Positions 10,480 through 21,399 of a stretch of 62,000 nt of DNA are shown in pieces. This stretch comes from Symbiodinium natans (lineage: Eukaryota; Sar; Dinophyceae; Suessiales; Symbiodiniaceae), in assembly GCA_905221605.1 (NCBI GenBank), contig CAJNDS010000491.1, positions 1-62,000 of the forward strand, written 5' to 3'. The stretch's first letter is position 1; each line of letters begins with the position of its first letter. Below the pieces are notes generated by a model that saw only the letters and a program-made list of their open reading frames with translations, was not told the origin of the DNA and did not search any database. Both the position numbers and the translations under genes were made by a program.

Positions 10480-12130
10480 CAGGGCGAAGACAGGTGTTGA
10501 CTGTCGACAGCAAAGGTCTTGAGCCTCTTGAGCCCCAGCAAGTTGCACTTTTGGGGCCCTGCGAGTTCTACAAGAGTTCTACAAGCAGCGCAGCGCAGTT
10601 TGGTGTCGGAATACCTTTCACCGCATTCATGCGCTGACTAAACTCAGCTCTGGAGTCACGATGAGTCACGTGCTTCTTCTGCGCCCTACGATGTAGAGCG
10701 GCAAGATTTAGCTCGGAACAGTGGAAATGATTCAACATGAAGAGGCTTTAACACGGGCAACTCGGGAAAGCTCTCGGCTGAAACCCACGGATATCCCATG
10801 ATATCCGTTTGCATTCAGGTGCCTAAGAAGCCCATGATATCCTAAACCTTGAAACCGCAAGCTCTGGACCTCACTGGGCGGCGGGCCTCGCAGTAGACAT
10901 TTCTCGCGTGGCTCTCCTGTGACCAGTGGGACGCAGGAGTCAGAAGGCTCAGGGTTTTAGATTTCACAAGGCCTGTCGAGACCCTGGCCATGACAACACC
11001 CCTTGGAAAGAGTCGATTCGCGCCGTGGCTCTTCGCTCTGCTCAAGCATTGGGTTCCCCAGAATAAAAGGCACATTCTTTCCGAGCCCCGGAGGAGTCTG
11101 GTCTCGGAGCAGAAGCTGACTTGGAGACTTCCAACTCGAAGGCCTCCTTATTCATTTTCGGCCAGAACCGCGCCAACAGGGCTCGGGGGCTCAGGGACTG
11201 TCAGAGAGTGCCGTGCCACAAGTGGGCCCAAAGGCGGGCTGAAAGCGGACTGTGGCCGGATGCTCGTGCGCAAGAATCTGAAATTCATACTATATCAATC
11301 TGTAGTAGTGGTTCGTAAACTGAGCTCACGCCCTAGATCCCTAAGCCCAAGCACGCCGTCTGGGATATGCAAGCCTGATGCTTTGTCGCGAACTGAAGGA
11401 AAAAAGACATACAATCATTAATATATCGAACGCAGAGACAACTGGCAAAGACCTATGATGTGAATCATTGGCATTGGTCCTGGTTTGTATATCATCATGC
11501 AGTCTCTGCCTAGCAACAAACTTGCATGCACCAATGATCACGCAACGAAAAGGGACGGACGATACGAAGGCTGATCGAGGCGGATGGAGGTTGAACACTC
11601 TCCGGTCGCAACAAAGGAAAATATTGGACAAAATTCTACAATGGTCATAGACATTCAGCCATTCATATCGCGGCAACAAGTCCAGGAAATGGGTATGAAA
11701 GGCAAACTGCAGGTTAGATGTCAACAAATGTGGGGGTGACACATAGCTTTCGGAGCCAAATTTAAGGTGTCACCAGTGCACCCCAAGCGCCATGAAACCT
11801 GCAGATCATGCTTATCGAGACCAAGCCCATGCCAGCATCCTCATGGCGACGTGCATGCTGGCTTTCCTTGTGCCATGCTTTGGGTGATCTGTTCTGCCAG
11901 ATACGGCGCCGCACTCCTGGCCGAACAGGCTGCCGTGCATACGCGAGGCAACGGCACCCCACCCACGCCGACAACTCGTCAACAATCGACATACGATGCA
12001 CTGTCGCAACCGCACCGCCCAAAAAGCAGGCCTGACTCTCCGACGTCGTGGGTGTCCGGGTTTACCCCGATCCTTCGTCAACATCGTCACTTGGTCTCAA
12101 GGAGACACCTCCGCAGCGACACTGCAGGAT
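10480..12130. other. Spacer; one weak plus-strand frame
   Basis: Holds a perfect hairpin at 10787-10808. The frame at 11121-11318 plus reads as a basic, Arg-rich, coding-like segment, but its strand is against the local trend and it has no recognisable family. Otherwise nothing seen. Confidence 0.35.
10787..10808. other. Perfect 9-bp inverted repeat, 4-base loop
   Basis: ACGGATATC and GATATCCGT flank CCAT. A second 'cccatgatatcc' copy follows at about 10831. Function unknown. Confidence 0.6.
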
Positions 12131-12134
12131 TCTG

Positions 12135-12410
12135 TTACTCAGTCCGCTTGAACCTTGACACATCTTGAAACATAGTGCCTTGAGAGAGCAAGGCCAGCTC
12201 ATAGAGCACCTGTTCCAGAATGTTCCAGACAAACCATACGTTTCGTACACTTACCATTTCCGGACTGAGATTTCCAGCCTGCTCAATTTTGCCCAATGTG
12301 CTTTTTAAGGGACTGATCTTCTTCCCCAGGCTGCCCGGCCTCACGTGCGCCATGCTTTGTGGCATGACTGGGTTCGGATCAAGGCACTCTGTGGATCTTG
12401 TCACTAGAAC
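12135..12410 (-). CDS. Exon of an unknown protein
   Basis: A pyrimidine-rich tract and AG precede 12410, and the frame then runs about 91 codons to a stop at 12135. Composition is protein-like: a basic segment (GKKISPLKSTLGKIEQAG) then an amphipathic stretch with WNILEQVLYELALLSQ. A consensus donor (gtaagtg) follows LSPEM in the middle, so the second half may be a separate exon or read-through. Family not recognised. Confidence 0.45.
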   Translation of the reverse strand, partial: VLVTRSTECLDPNPVMPQSMAHVRPGSLGKKISPLKSTLGKIEQAGNLSPEMVSVRNVWFVWNILEQVLYELALLSQGTMFQDVSRFKRTE

Positions 12411-12489
12411 CTTCGGTTCCGGCAGAAAAGGGAGAAGGGAAACTCCGTCGTAAATGGCCTCAAGCAAAAATGCAAACCATGGCAAACCC

Positions 12490-13480
12490 TAACCTAGGAA
12501 GTGACGGGAGCAACCCTGGTACCTGCACGCAGGCCAAGCAGTCTTTGATGACATCCTGCCAGTCACATTGTGCACAGATAGTGGTTGGTTACATGCGGCT
12601 AGGCCTGCCCTCGCCGACCTCGGCCTCAGGTGGCTACTCAGACTTCGCGCGAGCTTCGCTGAACGTTGCTACGAGCTTTTGAGCACTTCATTTCGCAAAG
12701 GTAGCGACTGATAGCCGTTAAAAATAGGGTAAGCCTCACACTTGCCGTCCGAATAGCCAGCCGACCAACCTCTCCTGCGCTGGATTGGACGCAGAGGTAT
12801 TGGCTTAGGCTTGCTTCCTACAAGTGGGTGAGCCTTTCTTAGAAGACCCACTTGAAACACCTACATGCAGTACCCTCCGGAATCTGCTGGAATGCAGGCC
12901 GAAAGTTCGGGTTACAGCCAAAGCTTTGGCTTAGTTTTGGCGAGGTTAAAGTACAGATGCGGTTGCAACCTGAATTTTGAACGGAACATCTTCCCATTGC
13001 CGTCCCTGCGCTGGTCGGACTACACACATGGAAGATATTGAAGCTGAAGTTGCGAAGCGTTTCCAGGCCTGTTCTGGCTGATTCTGGTCTAAATACCTGT
13101 GCCATCCTGCGTTTGTTCCTACAGACTCGAATCTAGGACACTTCTTGGCACCGCAAGCCTCTTTGTCGGAACTTTCCGCACTAAACCCAATCCGGGAGAG
13201 CTCAGAGGGTTTGCCATGGACTTATACATGCACGGCAATTGCCGGCAATCTATGTCGCTGTCGCTCTTCCGCCTTCGTCTTAAGCAGCTCAGGTGCAGGT
13301 TGCAGGTGCACGGAGCGACTGGGAGCTCGGAGTCCCTGGACCACTAGATTCTCACTGGATGCCGTCAGTCAGTCATCGAAGCTGGTATGGGTGCCCTGTG
13401 CGGTCACGATGGCCCCTCTGATCTGCAGAGATTTGGACGCTTGCCACGAGGGGTGCGGCTCCAGCTTCTGTTGGCCTTTG
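12490..13480. other. Spacer, nothing firm
   Basis: No frame with splice support. Some pieces repeat in related wording ('cggcttaggctt', 'ccgaaagttcgg'), suggesting decayed repeats. Confidence 0.4.
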
Positions 13481-13490
13481 TGGGCATCTA

Positions 13491-13540
13491 CTGCATTATA
13501 CTGCATAAAACTGCATTTTACTGCATTATGCTGCATTCAC
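13491..13540. repeat. Five 10-bp tandem units, ctgcatNNNN
   Basis: CTGCAT recurs at exactly 10-base intervals five times with A/T-rich four-base fillers. The period equals one helical turn, so the A/T blocks are in phase. Confidence 0.85.
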
Positions 13541-13848
13541 CTATAGGTTCTTTGAAGGTTCTTTGACCTCTGCTTTGCTCCAAACGCATCCGAGGTGCGG
13601 ATGCGCTCCAGGCGCTCTCTGCGGCGGACCTTCTTCTCTCTTTTGCGTGCTCCTTGCGTGGGCTGCTCTGTTGCTGTGCAGAAGCTTGTGCTGAGCAGGA
13701 GGCGCGCTCCTCGTCCGGACAGCGCTGCGTCTGTCGCAGCCTCACGGAGAACCTTCGCAGGTTGAGGCTACCGACAACGGTCGAAAACATGGGGCTCTAC
13801 AGTCGGATAGCGGAGAGTGGGGAGTGGACCAATGAAACCTTCCAGATT

Positions 13849-14790
13849 CTAAAACGGCCGCTGGAAAGAGAATAGCTGCCAACGCAAACCAGAGTCCGGC
13901 GGCAGCACAGGGCGTTCTTCCTGCTCAAGATCGAAAAAGTCGTCATCTTCCTCCTCACCGTTCTCCTGTCCCTGCTTGTGTTGATGCTCGTCTTGTCCAA
14001 GGTTGGGAGCACCTTGCTTTCTCATCGCCAGCTCAGTATCGCTGCCCATGTCCTCCTTGTCCTCCTCGCTATCAAAGTCCATGTGCGATAAACGGACCGA
14101 ATGCACGGGATCATTCGTAGCCTGACCACTATCCTCGCCCAGTCCTGTTCTGACCGGTGGCAGGTCAGGTAGCGGCGCCTCTTCTTCAGACTCTTCCCCC
14201 GCAGCTTGTCTTAGAGCGCGGGCCTTTGCAGCGGCCTTCATCAGTATATCCACAGCGGCTTGCTGCGCGTCGGGAGAACTTGCGCTGTCAAGGGTGGCTT
14301 TCTTCGACCCCTTACGTGTTGCGACTCTGGCAGATTTCGTCCTGGCTTTGGAAGGCCTTGACGCAACCCCTGGGGGTTTTGCGGATTCTTCCACGCGACC
14401 TTCTATGGCCTCAGGTTCCGCAAGCCGTGGGACTGTCTTTGACATCGTCGCGGACGCACGGCTCGGTGCTTCCCGCTTTCTTTTCTTGCGCAGGGGTTTT
14501 GGCGGGAAGCCCCTGCTTGGCTCCGTGACCTCCGTGACCTCTGCGACCTCCGTGACCTCCGGGTTCAGTGTGGCCGATTGCTTCTGTGCCTTTGGAGGTT
14601 TCCGGCTTGGGTTCCGGGTTTGGGTTTCGGTGTGAGTTGCTTGGGTGCCAGTCAAGAGCTGCAGCTTCGCTCGCAAGGCATCAGCAATGTTTCTTCGGCC
14701 AGACCGCTCGGCCGACTCCAAGGACTTCCTGCAGGCTTTGACCTTGGCTGTTCCCGTTTCAAAGGGAAGTTGGGCCCTAAGAGGGGGCTA
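13849..14790 (-). CDS. Low-complexity nuclear-type protein
   Basis: A frame of more than 290 codons with strong coding character, open upstream of 14721 to about 14786, where a CTTAG|G acceptor fits; no ATG lies at its head, so this is probably an internal exon. In order: a basic helical start with LESAERSGRRNIADALRAKL; Pro/Lys tracts with the basic cluster RKKRKR; imperfect VTEVAEVTEVTE repeats; a Lys/Arg-rich stretch; an Ala-rich helix; then long acidic tracts (GEESEEEAP, DSEEDKEDMGSD, EEEDDDFFDLEQEE). The mix of nuclear-localisation-like and acidic blocks suggests a chromatin, RNA or nucleolar protein, but no domain is recognisable. A GT donor (gttggc) lies near the end, so the last residues may be intronic. 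Confidence 0.7.
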
Positions 14791-15107
14791 ACGTTCCTTC
14801 AGTCCCGACAAGCAGACCAATGATCTGTAAGCTCTGACTCTTGCGTCGCGACCTTGGAGCAACTGGAATCATTAGCTGGGTCTTTCCGAGCTGCCTGTTC
14901 GTCCAAACTCTTCTCCTTGATAAACCATCGTGACTGCCCACGGTTCGCGTCTCGACCCATGGGAATGGTGAAGTGGTGAGTTGCGGTGTGCTGGTAGGCC
15001 CTGCTAGGCTATGGGTGGTGCCCAGATGAGTTTCCATCCTTGTCTTATGTGCTACACTGCTGTGCTGCTCCCTGCGGCCCTGTATATGGGAGTCCGTGAT
15101 TCCTCCC

Positions 15108-15455
15108 TCATGCCTTGTCAAATAACAAACTGAAGTTGTTTCTGTAGACTTGCTGCCAGATGTGGCTTGGCCTACACGGAGCCAGTGACACAGGACACTG
15201 GCACTCCAAAAGTGACCAAGGATCTCGTCCTCTCACTCCCACGGTCGCTCCTGTTAGGTCCATGAGGCCGCCCAGGTACTCGGCAAGGAGCATTGGGAAA
15301 TGCAGCCCGCTGGCCTCCTTGATCCAGATCATCTTAAAACAAACACACAAGGTGTGGGTCGAAAATGCAAGCTCTTTGGCACACTTGGCGTCAGCCCACG
15401 GGAGATGCGCCTGCATTTCCTCCACGCTCAGCAGCTTGCCGTCCAACCCTCCCAC
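15108..15455 (-). CDS. Candidate exon(s), unknown
   Basis: The start reads VGGLDGKLLSVEEMQAHLPW, faintly like the C-terminal part of bacterial-type ribosomal protein L10, but the rest does not follow that family. A second protein-like block (EASGLHFPMLLAEYLGGLMD) begins after a fitting AG acceptor at about 15322. The intervening segment with a TTT-rich tract may be a short intron. Treat as unknown. Confidence 0.45.
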   Translation of the reverse strand: MGGLDGKLLSVEEMQAHLPWADAKCAKELAFSTHTLCVCFKMIWIKEASGLHFPMLLAEYLGGLMDLTGATVGVRGRDPWSLLECQCPVSLAPCRPSHIWQQVYRNNFSLLFDKA

Positions 15456-15459
15456 AATC

Positions 15460-16130
15460 AGCTAGCTGAAGAGCGCTTGATGTCAGAATGATTTACCGAA
15501 TCCGGCTTAGGCTTAGCCTGCTCAGTCCAAGCACGACCATGTGAGCATGAAGAAGTGCTATATTGCCACTCTGGCAGTGCTGCAGCTGGGTGTTCGGCGG
15601 AAGGCTCGATAAGCAAGAGCCTGCGACCGTCACGTCACTGCGAAGGTGCCTTAAGATTCCTCAAGTTCATAGAACGAAGCCGATGTGAAACATCGGCCTC
15701 TGCGAGCTCCTCCAAGGCACCGCTGAAAAAGCCCAGCCCTCAGTTCTTTACCAGGCCAAGAAACATTCCAGCGAAACTGTGAGTAGTGACGAGGCATGAC
15801 AAGACGGACCACATCTCGGATTCGCAGTCAACAGCTGCGCAGGGCTGAGGGCAAAACTCAGCGTGGGCGAGAGAGCGGCAAACGAAGCGTGGATGCTGTT
15901 GGCCTCTGCTTGTTCAAGCGCACGAAGAAGCCTCTTGCAAAGCCAACTCTCCTTCAGAAACTATAGAAAAATTATCACGTTTTGCACGAAGTGCAGAAGC
16001 TGGGGTCGCACCTGTTGCATGCTCTCGCACACATGCAGTCTCGTGCAGTTAAATGAAGACAAGCGCATCTTATGCTTGTGTCTTCGTCATCCTCCCAAAG
16101 TCAACCACTTCTTATTCCTATGCTTCCCAT
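15460..16130. other. Spacer, nothing supported
   Basis: Only short frames on either strand, no recognisable domain. Confidence 0.4.
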
Positions 16131-16132
16131 CG

Positions 16133-16830
16133 TTAGTCGTTGTCCTTCGTGCTTGTTTTTGCAGACTCATGATGCATTGTGCATCGAGCAATGTCACGCA
16201 CCTTCTCTGCGCAAAGCTTCAGCTGCTCATCCGCCTGGGTGGAATGCCAGAGAACCTTCATTCGGATTCGGATTCGAGAAAACGGAGATACGACGAGTAA
16301 ACCCTCAGGCCAAGACCCGCTGCTTATCGGAACCTGAAATCGCGTGCCCCCGATCTTAAGATTGTATCTTTGCACGACGGCTTCTAAGCTAAGGCTCTGG
16401 CGATGCAGTGCATAGATGGCATTCCTTGTGCGATTGCCATCCATGGACGTCCGATCCCCGTTATTTCTCCCAGCCGAATCAAGCTACATGCATTTGCGAA
16501 CAAGCCGCTTTGCTGCCTTGACAACATCGCGAGACTGTTTCATAACCTGCATGGCACCTATGCTGCCCGCGAACGCCTATTGTTTCGCTCCCACACAGAT
16601 GGACGAATGCCTGTGAACATGATTCATACTCCCAAGGCCTGCTCTCGACGCTCGTCGAAGTCGTCATATGTGAGCTTGATGGCCTCGGTTCCGGTCGTTT
16701 TACGTTGCGCTTCCTTGCTGCGCACGTCACCCTGTAGTGCGTCCACCTGCCTACTCAGAGGCACCTGCGCCAATGCTCTCCAAATCTAGCGCAGGCGGGG
16801 CATCGTCGGTGGCCTTGGCATGGCACAGAA
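16133..16830 (-). CDS. Multi-exon gene of unknown function
   Basis: Several minus-strand segments with clear coding character follow each other. Near 16820-16751: HAKATDDAPPALDLESIGAGA. Near 16725-16630: KEAQRKTTGTEAIKLTYDDF and a charged tail. Near 16580-16490: GSIGAMQVMKQSRDVVKAAK, basic. Near 16250-16205: ADEQLKLCAEK before a consensus donor (gtgcgtg). They lie in different frames, as expected for exons split by short introns. The protein looks charged and helical. The segment at 16444-16260 between them is open but less convincing. Confidence 0.5.
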
Positions 16831-16839
16831 CTGGATGCA

Positions 16840-18340
16840 GCCCCATGGATTTCTTCAGTCTCTCGGCCGGCAAGTTCCGGCATTGCTGGTTCGTTATCTG
16901 CTTTGTAGTCAAACTGCGGGATCCGAGGCCAACACGACTTCACCAGCGGGCACATTCCTCAAATGCACCCGAGTCATGTTTACTCACGGCGCATGACACG
17001 CGCAGGAAGACGCAGTAAGAGCAGCCGGGCAACCTGGCACGTCGTTTTTCTGTGGAGTTCTCGGCCTGTTTGGCAACCTTCTGGTCGCCGACTGGAAAGA
17101 TTTAAAGAATTTCAATTGCCCGGGCCAGGGGCACGCTCAACCTCAACTTGCCTTGAGGAAAACGCAAGCCCCACCAAGCGACCTTTCTTTCTTTCTTTCT
17201 TGCTTTCGAATGGCTGCCTGGGAGAGGGGGGGCCTTACGAAGTGCCCGCGCAGTATCTTTCAGGGCAGCTGCTTGAAGGCGATTTGGGTTTTGGTTTTGC
17301 GCCTGAGGTATGGTGGCATGCTGGTTTATCGACAGCAGAATTCGGATTCAAGCTTGTACCTTTGCGGTTGGTAGCGGTCAGCGTCTTGTCTGAATCGTGA
17401 CGCACGGATTCTTAAAGCAAGCCCTGTGGGCTTGCGGGCGAAGCCCTAACCTGCAAGCCATTGACTGAAAACAAAGCTCATTACCGCTTCGGAAGCGTTT
17501 TCTTTCCCGCACGTCGGCCCCCGGCCGCCAGCCCCACCCCGCAACGTCTTCAGACAGTAAGCGTGCAAGAGACACATACGCATCGACCAAAGACCCCAGC
17601 ATGCAGCACACCCCAGACACAGGGCAAAACGCAGCACATTCCGAAAGACACAGATTCACAAGTCAAGGTTTTAACGCTCGAGTCTGAGAGTTGACTGACA
17701 GGCAATTACATTGCCACATTATGAAATGCCCTAGCCTGGGGGGTCCCGTGGGGGGGGGGGGCGCGGGGGGGGGGGGGGGGGGGGGGGGCGGGGGGGAGGG
17801 GGTCGCGGCGGGAGGGTCGGGAGTCGGGGGGCGGAGGTTCCATTTTTATCTCTTCTTTCTCCGGCGGAGCCAGGGAGCTTTGCAGTGTGAGTCTTTGGGC
17901 TTGAACCTGAAGATTGGCAAAGGTTCCATGTAGTGAAAACTCTCTTAACTTCTGTTTCCAAATCACATGTCCAAGGGGTCGTAGGCAAGGCGTGGTGACT
18001 CTGACAGCTCTTGAGATTTCTTTTTCGGAGGAGGTATGCGCAACTCGCTTCTGCCTGGTGCTTTAATTGCACGCCCCACGCCTTCTAAGGTCTATTCAGC
18101 CAAGTCGGCAGCTGTCCTGTGATCCATGTGACACATTGTGAGGTCAAGAATGCGCCGGAGAGCGACATTCAGGTTAATTACCGAACATCAGTTGTTGTTT
18201 TTTCACAGCGACTGCATTCCTCTGTCAAGCGGCTCTTCGTCAATGATGGCTGACGGATCTCTCTGCCTGCCACTTGTTGGGCATGCTCTGGAACCCTGTG
18301 TCCAGCCACTTGAACAGAACTGAACCATGTTAACCTGTTC
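16840..18340. other. Spacer with CTTT and G tracts
   Basis: A CTTT tract at 17183-17202 and the long G tract at 17750-17803. Frames crossing the G tract give only Gly or Pro runs and are not genes. Confidence 0.45.
17750..17803. repeat. Long G-rich tract
   Basis: About 50 bases, nearly all G. It could form G-quadruplexes on the plus strand and is a likely assembly weak point. Confidence 0.9.
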
Positions 18341-18358
18341 CAGCTTCATGCCATGGGC

Positions 18359-18465
18359 CTTGCCATGTCGATCTCGTAGACCAAAGACTCCAACCTTTGG
18401 TTTTTCTCAGACTGGGAGACGATTCTTGTTTGCGTTCCTTCAGGATTCAGCTCTTCTGTCAGGTG
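18359..18465 (-). CDS. Coiled-coil exon, unknown gene
   Basis: After a CAG acceptor the frame reads HLTEELNPEGTQTRI, then NQRLESLVYEIDMA, ending at a GC donor (GGCAAG|gcccat). Heptad-like spacing of Leu/Ile/Val and charged residues is clear. The 265-codon plus-strand frame over the same bases (18327-19124) lacks such character and is best read as its shadow. Partner exons are not identified. Confidence 0.55.
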
Positions 18466-18479
18466 CTGGACTTCTTGAC

Positions 18480-19640
18480 AGCGTACTTCACTCCGTCGAA
18501 GCCTTCAGGGTTGCACCAAGCCCACATTCCCCTCAAACGGCATCTGCAAGAAAGCCGTTCACACTAGGCATCGTAAGGGTTGGGGCTTCCTCTAAACTAA
18601 ACTCGTGCAGGAGGCCGGGCCGAAGCCTGGCTCAGAGGCTGAGGCCAGTGCGGACTCGCAAAGCGCTGTTCCGAAAGTTGAACTGCATCAATGCCTGCAG
18701 ACGTCCAAGAGATTCAGCAAAAGAGAGCCAACAGGACCCTCTGTCATTGGGTGCTGCATGCCCCTTCATCATGAATCAAAGAAGATTATTGGTGTGTTGT
18801 ACTTTCACAATGCACAAGCCCTGCTTCCTGGGATGCCCACATAGCACACTAACACAGCAAAGAAGAGAAGCCTCGCAAGGGGCGAAAGGGGCGCGCCTCT
18901 TCCAGAGTCTGCGCCAGCTTCAGGCAGAACTGTACCGAAGAAAGGTCCAAAGCCTGGGGGGGACCAAGGGCCCAGGGGGCACCAGGGGTTCGCGCTTTTG
19001 CAGAGAATTGGATCTCCGCTGTGCTTCGTGCTGTTCTACTGGCTCTTCGTTCAGGGTTCCGGTCTCACGGGGCCTTGCCCATACCCGAGTATTTGTGTGC
19101 TGGCTGGCTGTTCAGGAATGTTGACTTGGCTGTTGAGTGTGCCGACCGGCCTGGCCGCGATTCACGGCATACCTGTTCACATCCAAAGGCGCCCGAAGAA
19201 TGGCAACTCAAACTCAGTTAAACTCAGTCAGCTCAGCCAAGTGTTGTGACCAGATGTCGCCCGTTTTGTGAAGATGCGGGGGCGCCTTTCCAGTTCCCTC
19301 AGGCTGCTGATGGTGCCCAGCAAGTAGCATCTCGACAAAGGTTGAATATGGTTGAAGAAAAATGCTCAGCCTCGCAATCCTCTCCCACACCGAGAGCTGT
19401 GCTCGTTGTCAAACTCTGGGATGCCCGTCTGCCAGATTGGTGGCACCTCCAGTCGCTCCAAGGGATTCCGAGACATGCTCTTTGTGTGTGTGTGTGTGTG
19501 TGTCAGGATGCGGGAGCAACGGGGAGCATTTTGGGGTGGAGATTCTGTGAACTCACACTGCGGACTTGAATGTCCCGGGCCTCGGCGAGCAACTCGCCTG
19601 TCTCCAAGAATCTCTTGAACCCTCGGGTCTGGATGTACAC
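18480..19640. other. Region without a firm call
   Basis: Plus-strand stretches near 18605-18740 and 18890-18930 look mildly protein-like (acidic; helical), but splice support is lacking. A 21-base TG microsatellite lies at 19483-19503. Confidence 0.3.
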
Positions 19641-19649
19641 CTTGACAAA

Positions 19650-20272
19650 GCATGGTGCAACTGAAACAGGCTCGGCACGTGTGCTTCGCTATCTTCGCGG
19701 GTGCTTGAACTCGGGCCATTATCTTGACATCTGCCAGCGTCATCCCATCTAAGGCAGCATCCTCAAGAAAGCCGACCACATTGCAGGATTCGCACAGACG
19801 CAGCCGCCGCGGAAGCGACTGCCAAAGGTCTGAGCAGGGCGGAGGGCGCAAGGTTGTTGGGTTCATAACTGCTTCTTCAGCTGCGAACCATGGGCCAACA
19901 TGGCCAACCATGTTCCAATCGGGGCTGCCTCCGACTGCAGCAGAGAATCCAGGAAGCTGATCCACTTCCTCTCCAAGCCGCAGAAAAGTTTTGCGCACAG
20001 TTTGTACCCGATGGTCACACCTGGCCAAACTTTACCCCCCTTGTCTGGAAAGACTCTACGGGTTTTGTGAAGGCTTTCCGTTCCAGATGCGTCCTCCAGA
20101 ACGGACTGGGCTCCCGTGAGGTCAGAGCCTCAACAAGCATCAGAGAGCTGAGAGCATGACACGTTGAGGCTGGACTGGGATCTTGGGGCCCAAACATATC
20201 AACATATCCAAACCCTAGACGTTTTGCAGGCTGAGCTCTGGACATTGCAGCTTTGCACAAGCAATGTAGCAA
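19650..20272 (-). CDS. Candidate exons of an unknown protein
   Basis: Two protein-like blocks lie head to tail. At about 20170-20040: SLMLVEALTSREPSPFWRTH and a basic continuation. At about 20000-19690, about 110 codons: RKTFLRLGEEVDQLPGFSAA, later DLWQSLPRRLRLCESCNVVG and DGMTLADVKIMARVQAPAKI. Codon usage is natural throughout. A CxxC in the second block could be part of a metal site. No family recognised. Confidence 0.45.
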
Positions 20273-20585
20273 AGCCGGCGGCCTGTGCCCACCACCTTCG
20301 GCAGAGTCTCAATGCGCCACCATGACATGCCAGCTCCAAACTGCACGATCCGCTGGGAGCTCTGCGCTTCTCAACAACACAACTGTGTTGACATGTCGCA
20401 GAAGTGCCGCAGAGAGGAAGCCTACTCTACTGACGCGCCTCCTGAAGACGTACTCGAGCTTCAAGAACCTGTGAGGCACTTGCTGGGGTTTTGAGCAGAT
20501 TCCGCGCTGGCTATGGTTTGCTGCTGTGAGACATGGTTCATGACTCAAATGACAGCATGCCATCGAGGCATGCGGAGAGCCTGCC

Positions 20586-20936
20586 ATGACACGTCCGGTG
20601 CATTCGACCCTTTCTTTGTTTTCATCGTGGTGCGCCCGGCTGCTGGTGAACCAATTGCGAGAACAATTGAAGAGCATTGAAGAACTATTGGAAACGGATG
20701 AGTTGAAAGGCGAAGTGGCGGCACTTCGGTTCTGTACAAGAAGAAATACCCCTTCGGAGTTCCGCAAAATCCGACCTGTAGACAGTGAAACGGGTACATG
20801 GTTCATCTCTGGATGCGATGACTCGATGCTTTTAGCATCTACTCTTGCAACTTCTTTTCTGCCCACGTTTGGAACCAGCCAGGACCGCGGACCCCAAATA
20901 TCCCAACAAGAACATACCACTGACCGTGCTATTTAA
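20586..20936 (+). CDS. Plus-strand exon of an unknown helical protein
   Basis: One of few convincing plus-strand stretches. The core from about 20640 reads LVNQLREQLKSIEELLETDE, then EVAALRFCTRRNTPSEFRKI and DSETGTWFISGCDDSMLLAS, with no coding alternative on the other strand. The first 15-18 codons and the last 25 are weaker and may be intronic. It lies between minus-strand exons, so either a convergent gene or a gene within an intron. Family unknown. Confidence 0.5.
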   Translation: MTRPVHSTLSLFSSWCARLLVNQLREQLKSIEELLETDELKGEVAALRFCTRRNTPSEFRKIRPVDSETGTWFISGCDDSMLLASTLATSFLPTFGTSQDRGPQISQQEHTTDRAI

Positions 20937-20949
20937 GACTTCACCTGAC

Positions 20950-21384
20950 CTCAGCGGGCGCTGGCTAAGGGCTTCGGTGAATCCAGGGGCGGCAATGGTG
21001 TCAGACCTCAGCGCTTCGGCATCTCCATCATAGCCAAGAAACGCACACAGAGCAACGTCGAGATGCTCAACATTGCAGCTGGAAGCGTCAAGAAGTTTTA
21101 GAGCTCTGCAGGACACAGCTGCCCAAATTCTGTCGAGGCACTCATTTTTTGAGGATCTCCTTCTGGTGGGCTGCCCTGCTTGGCGTAGCCAGTGCTTGGT
21201 GCAGCTGCCTTTGTTGGGCGGATCGGGACGAGCACATCTATGATCATCTATGATGGGAGAGATAGCTCGTCAACATGCAGAATTCATGTGTCAGTGTGGC
21301 CTCGGTATGTATTACCTTGGCATGTGCAACACAGGTAGCGAACCAATCCGAACCCACAAAGCCCGGCACGAAGCAGCCTAACCT
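20950..21384 (-). CDS. Three-exon segment of an unknown gene
   Basis: Exon 21384-21316 is bounded by gttgcag and a consensus donor AAG|gtaatac and encodes RLGCFVPGFVGSDWFATCVA plus HAK. A Pro-rich stretch at about 21240-21130 (DVLVPIRPTKAAAPSTGYAK, then QGSPPEGDPQ) follows. Exon 21105-20950, after tgtcctgcag and before gtcagg, encodes RALKLLDASSCNVEHLDVAL then CAFLGYDGDAEALRSDTI. Splice signals are among the best in the window, so the gene is real even though I do not recognise the family. Confidence 0.6.
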
Positions 21385-21399
21385 CTGCAACGCAAGTTC

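Noticed and set aside
17691-18072. Gly-rich and Pro-rich ORFs
   Set aside because: Produced by the G tract at 17750-17803.
18327-19124. 265-codon plus-strand ORF
   Set aside because: Low protein character, and the minus strand over its first part carries a clear coiled-coil exon with matching splice sites (18359-18465).
20309-20920. 203-codon minus-strand ORF
   Set aside because: Ser/Asn/Cys-rich shadow of the plus-strand helical exon.
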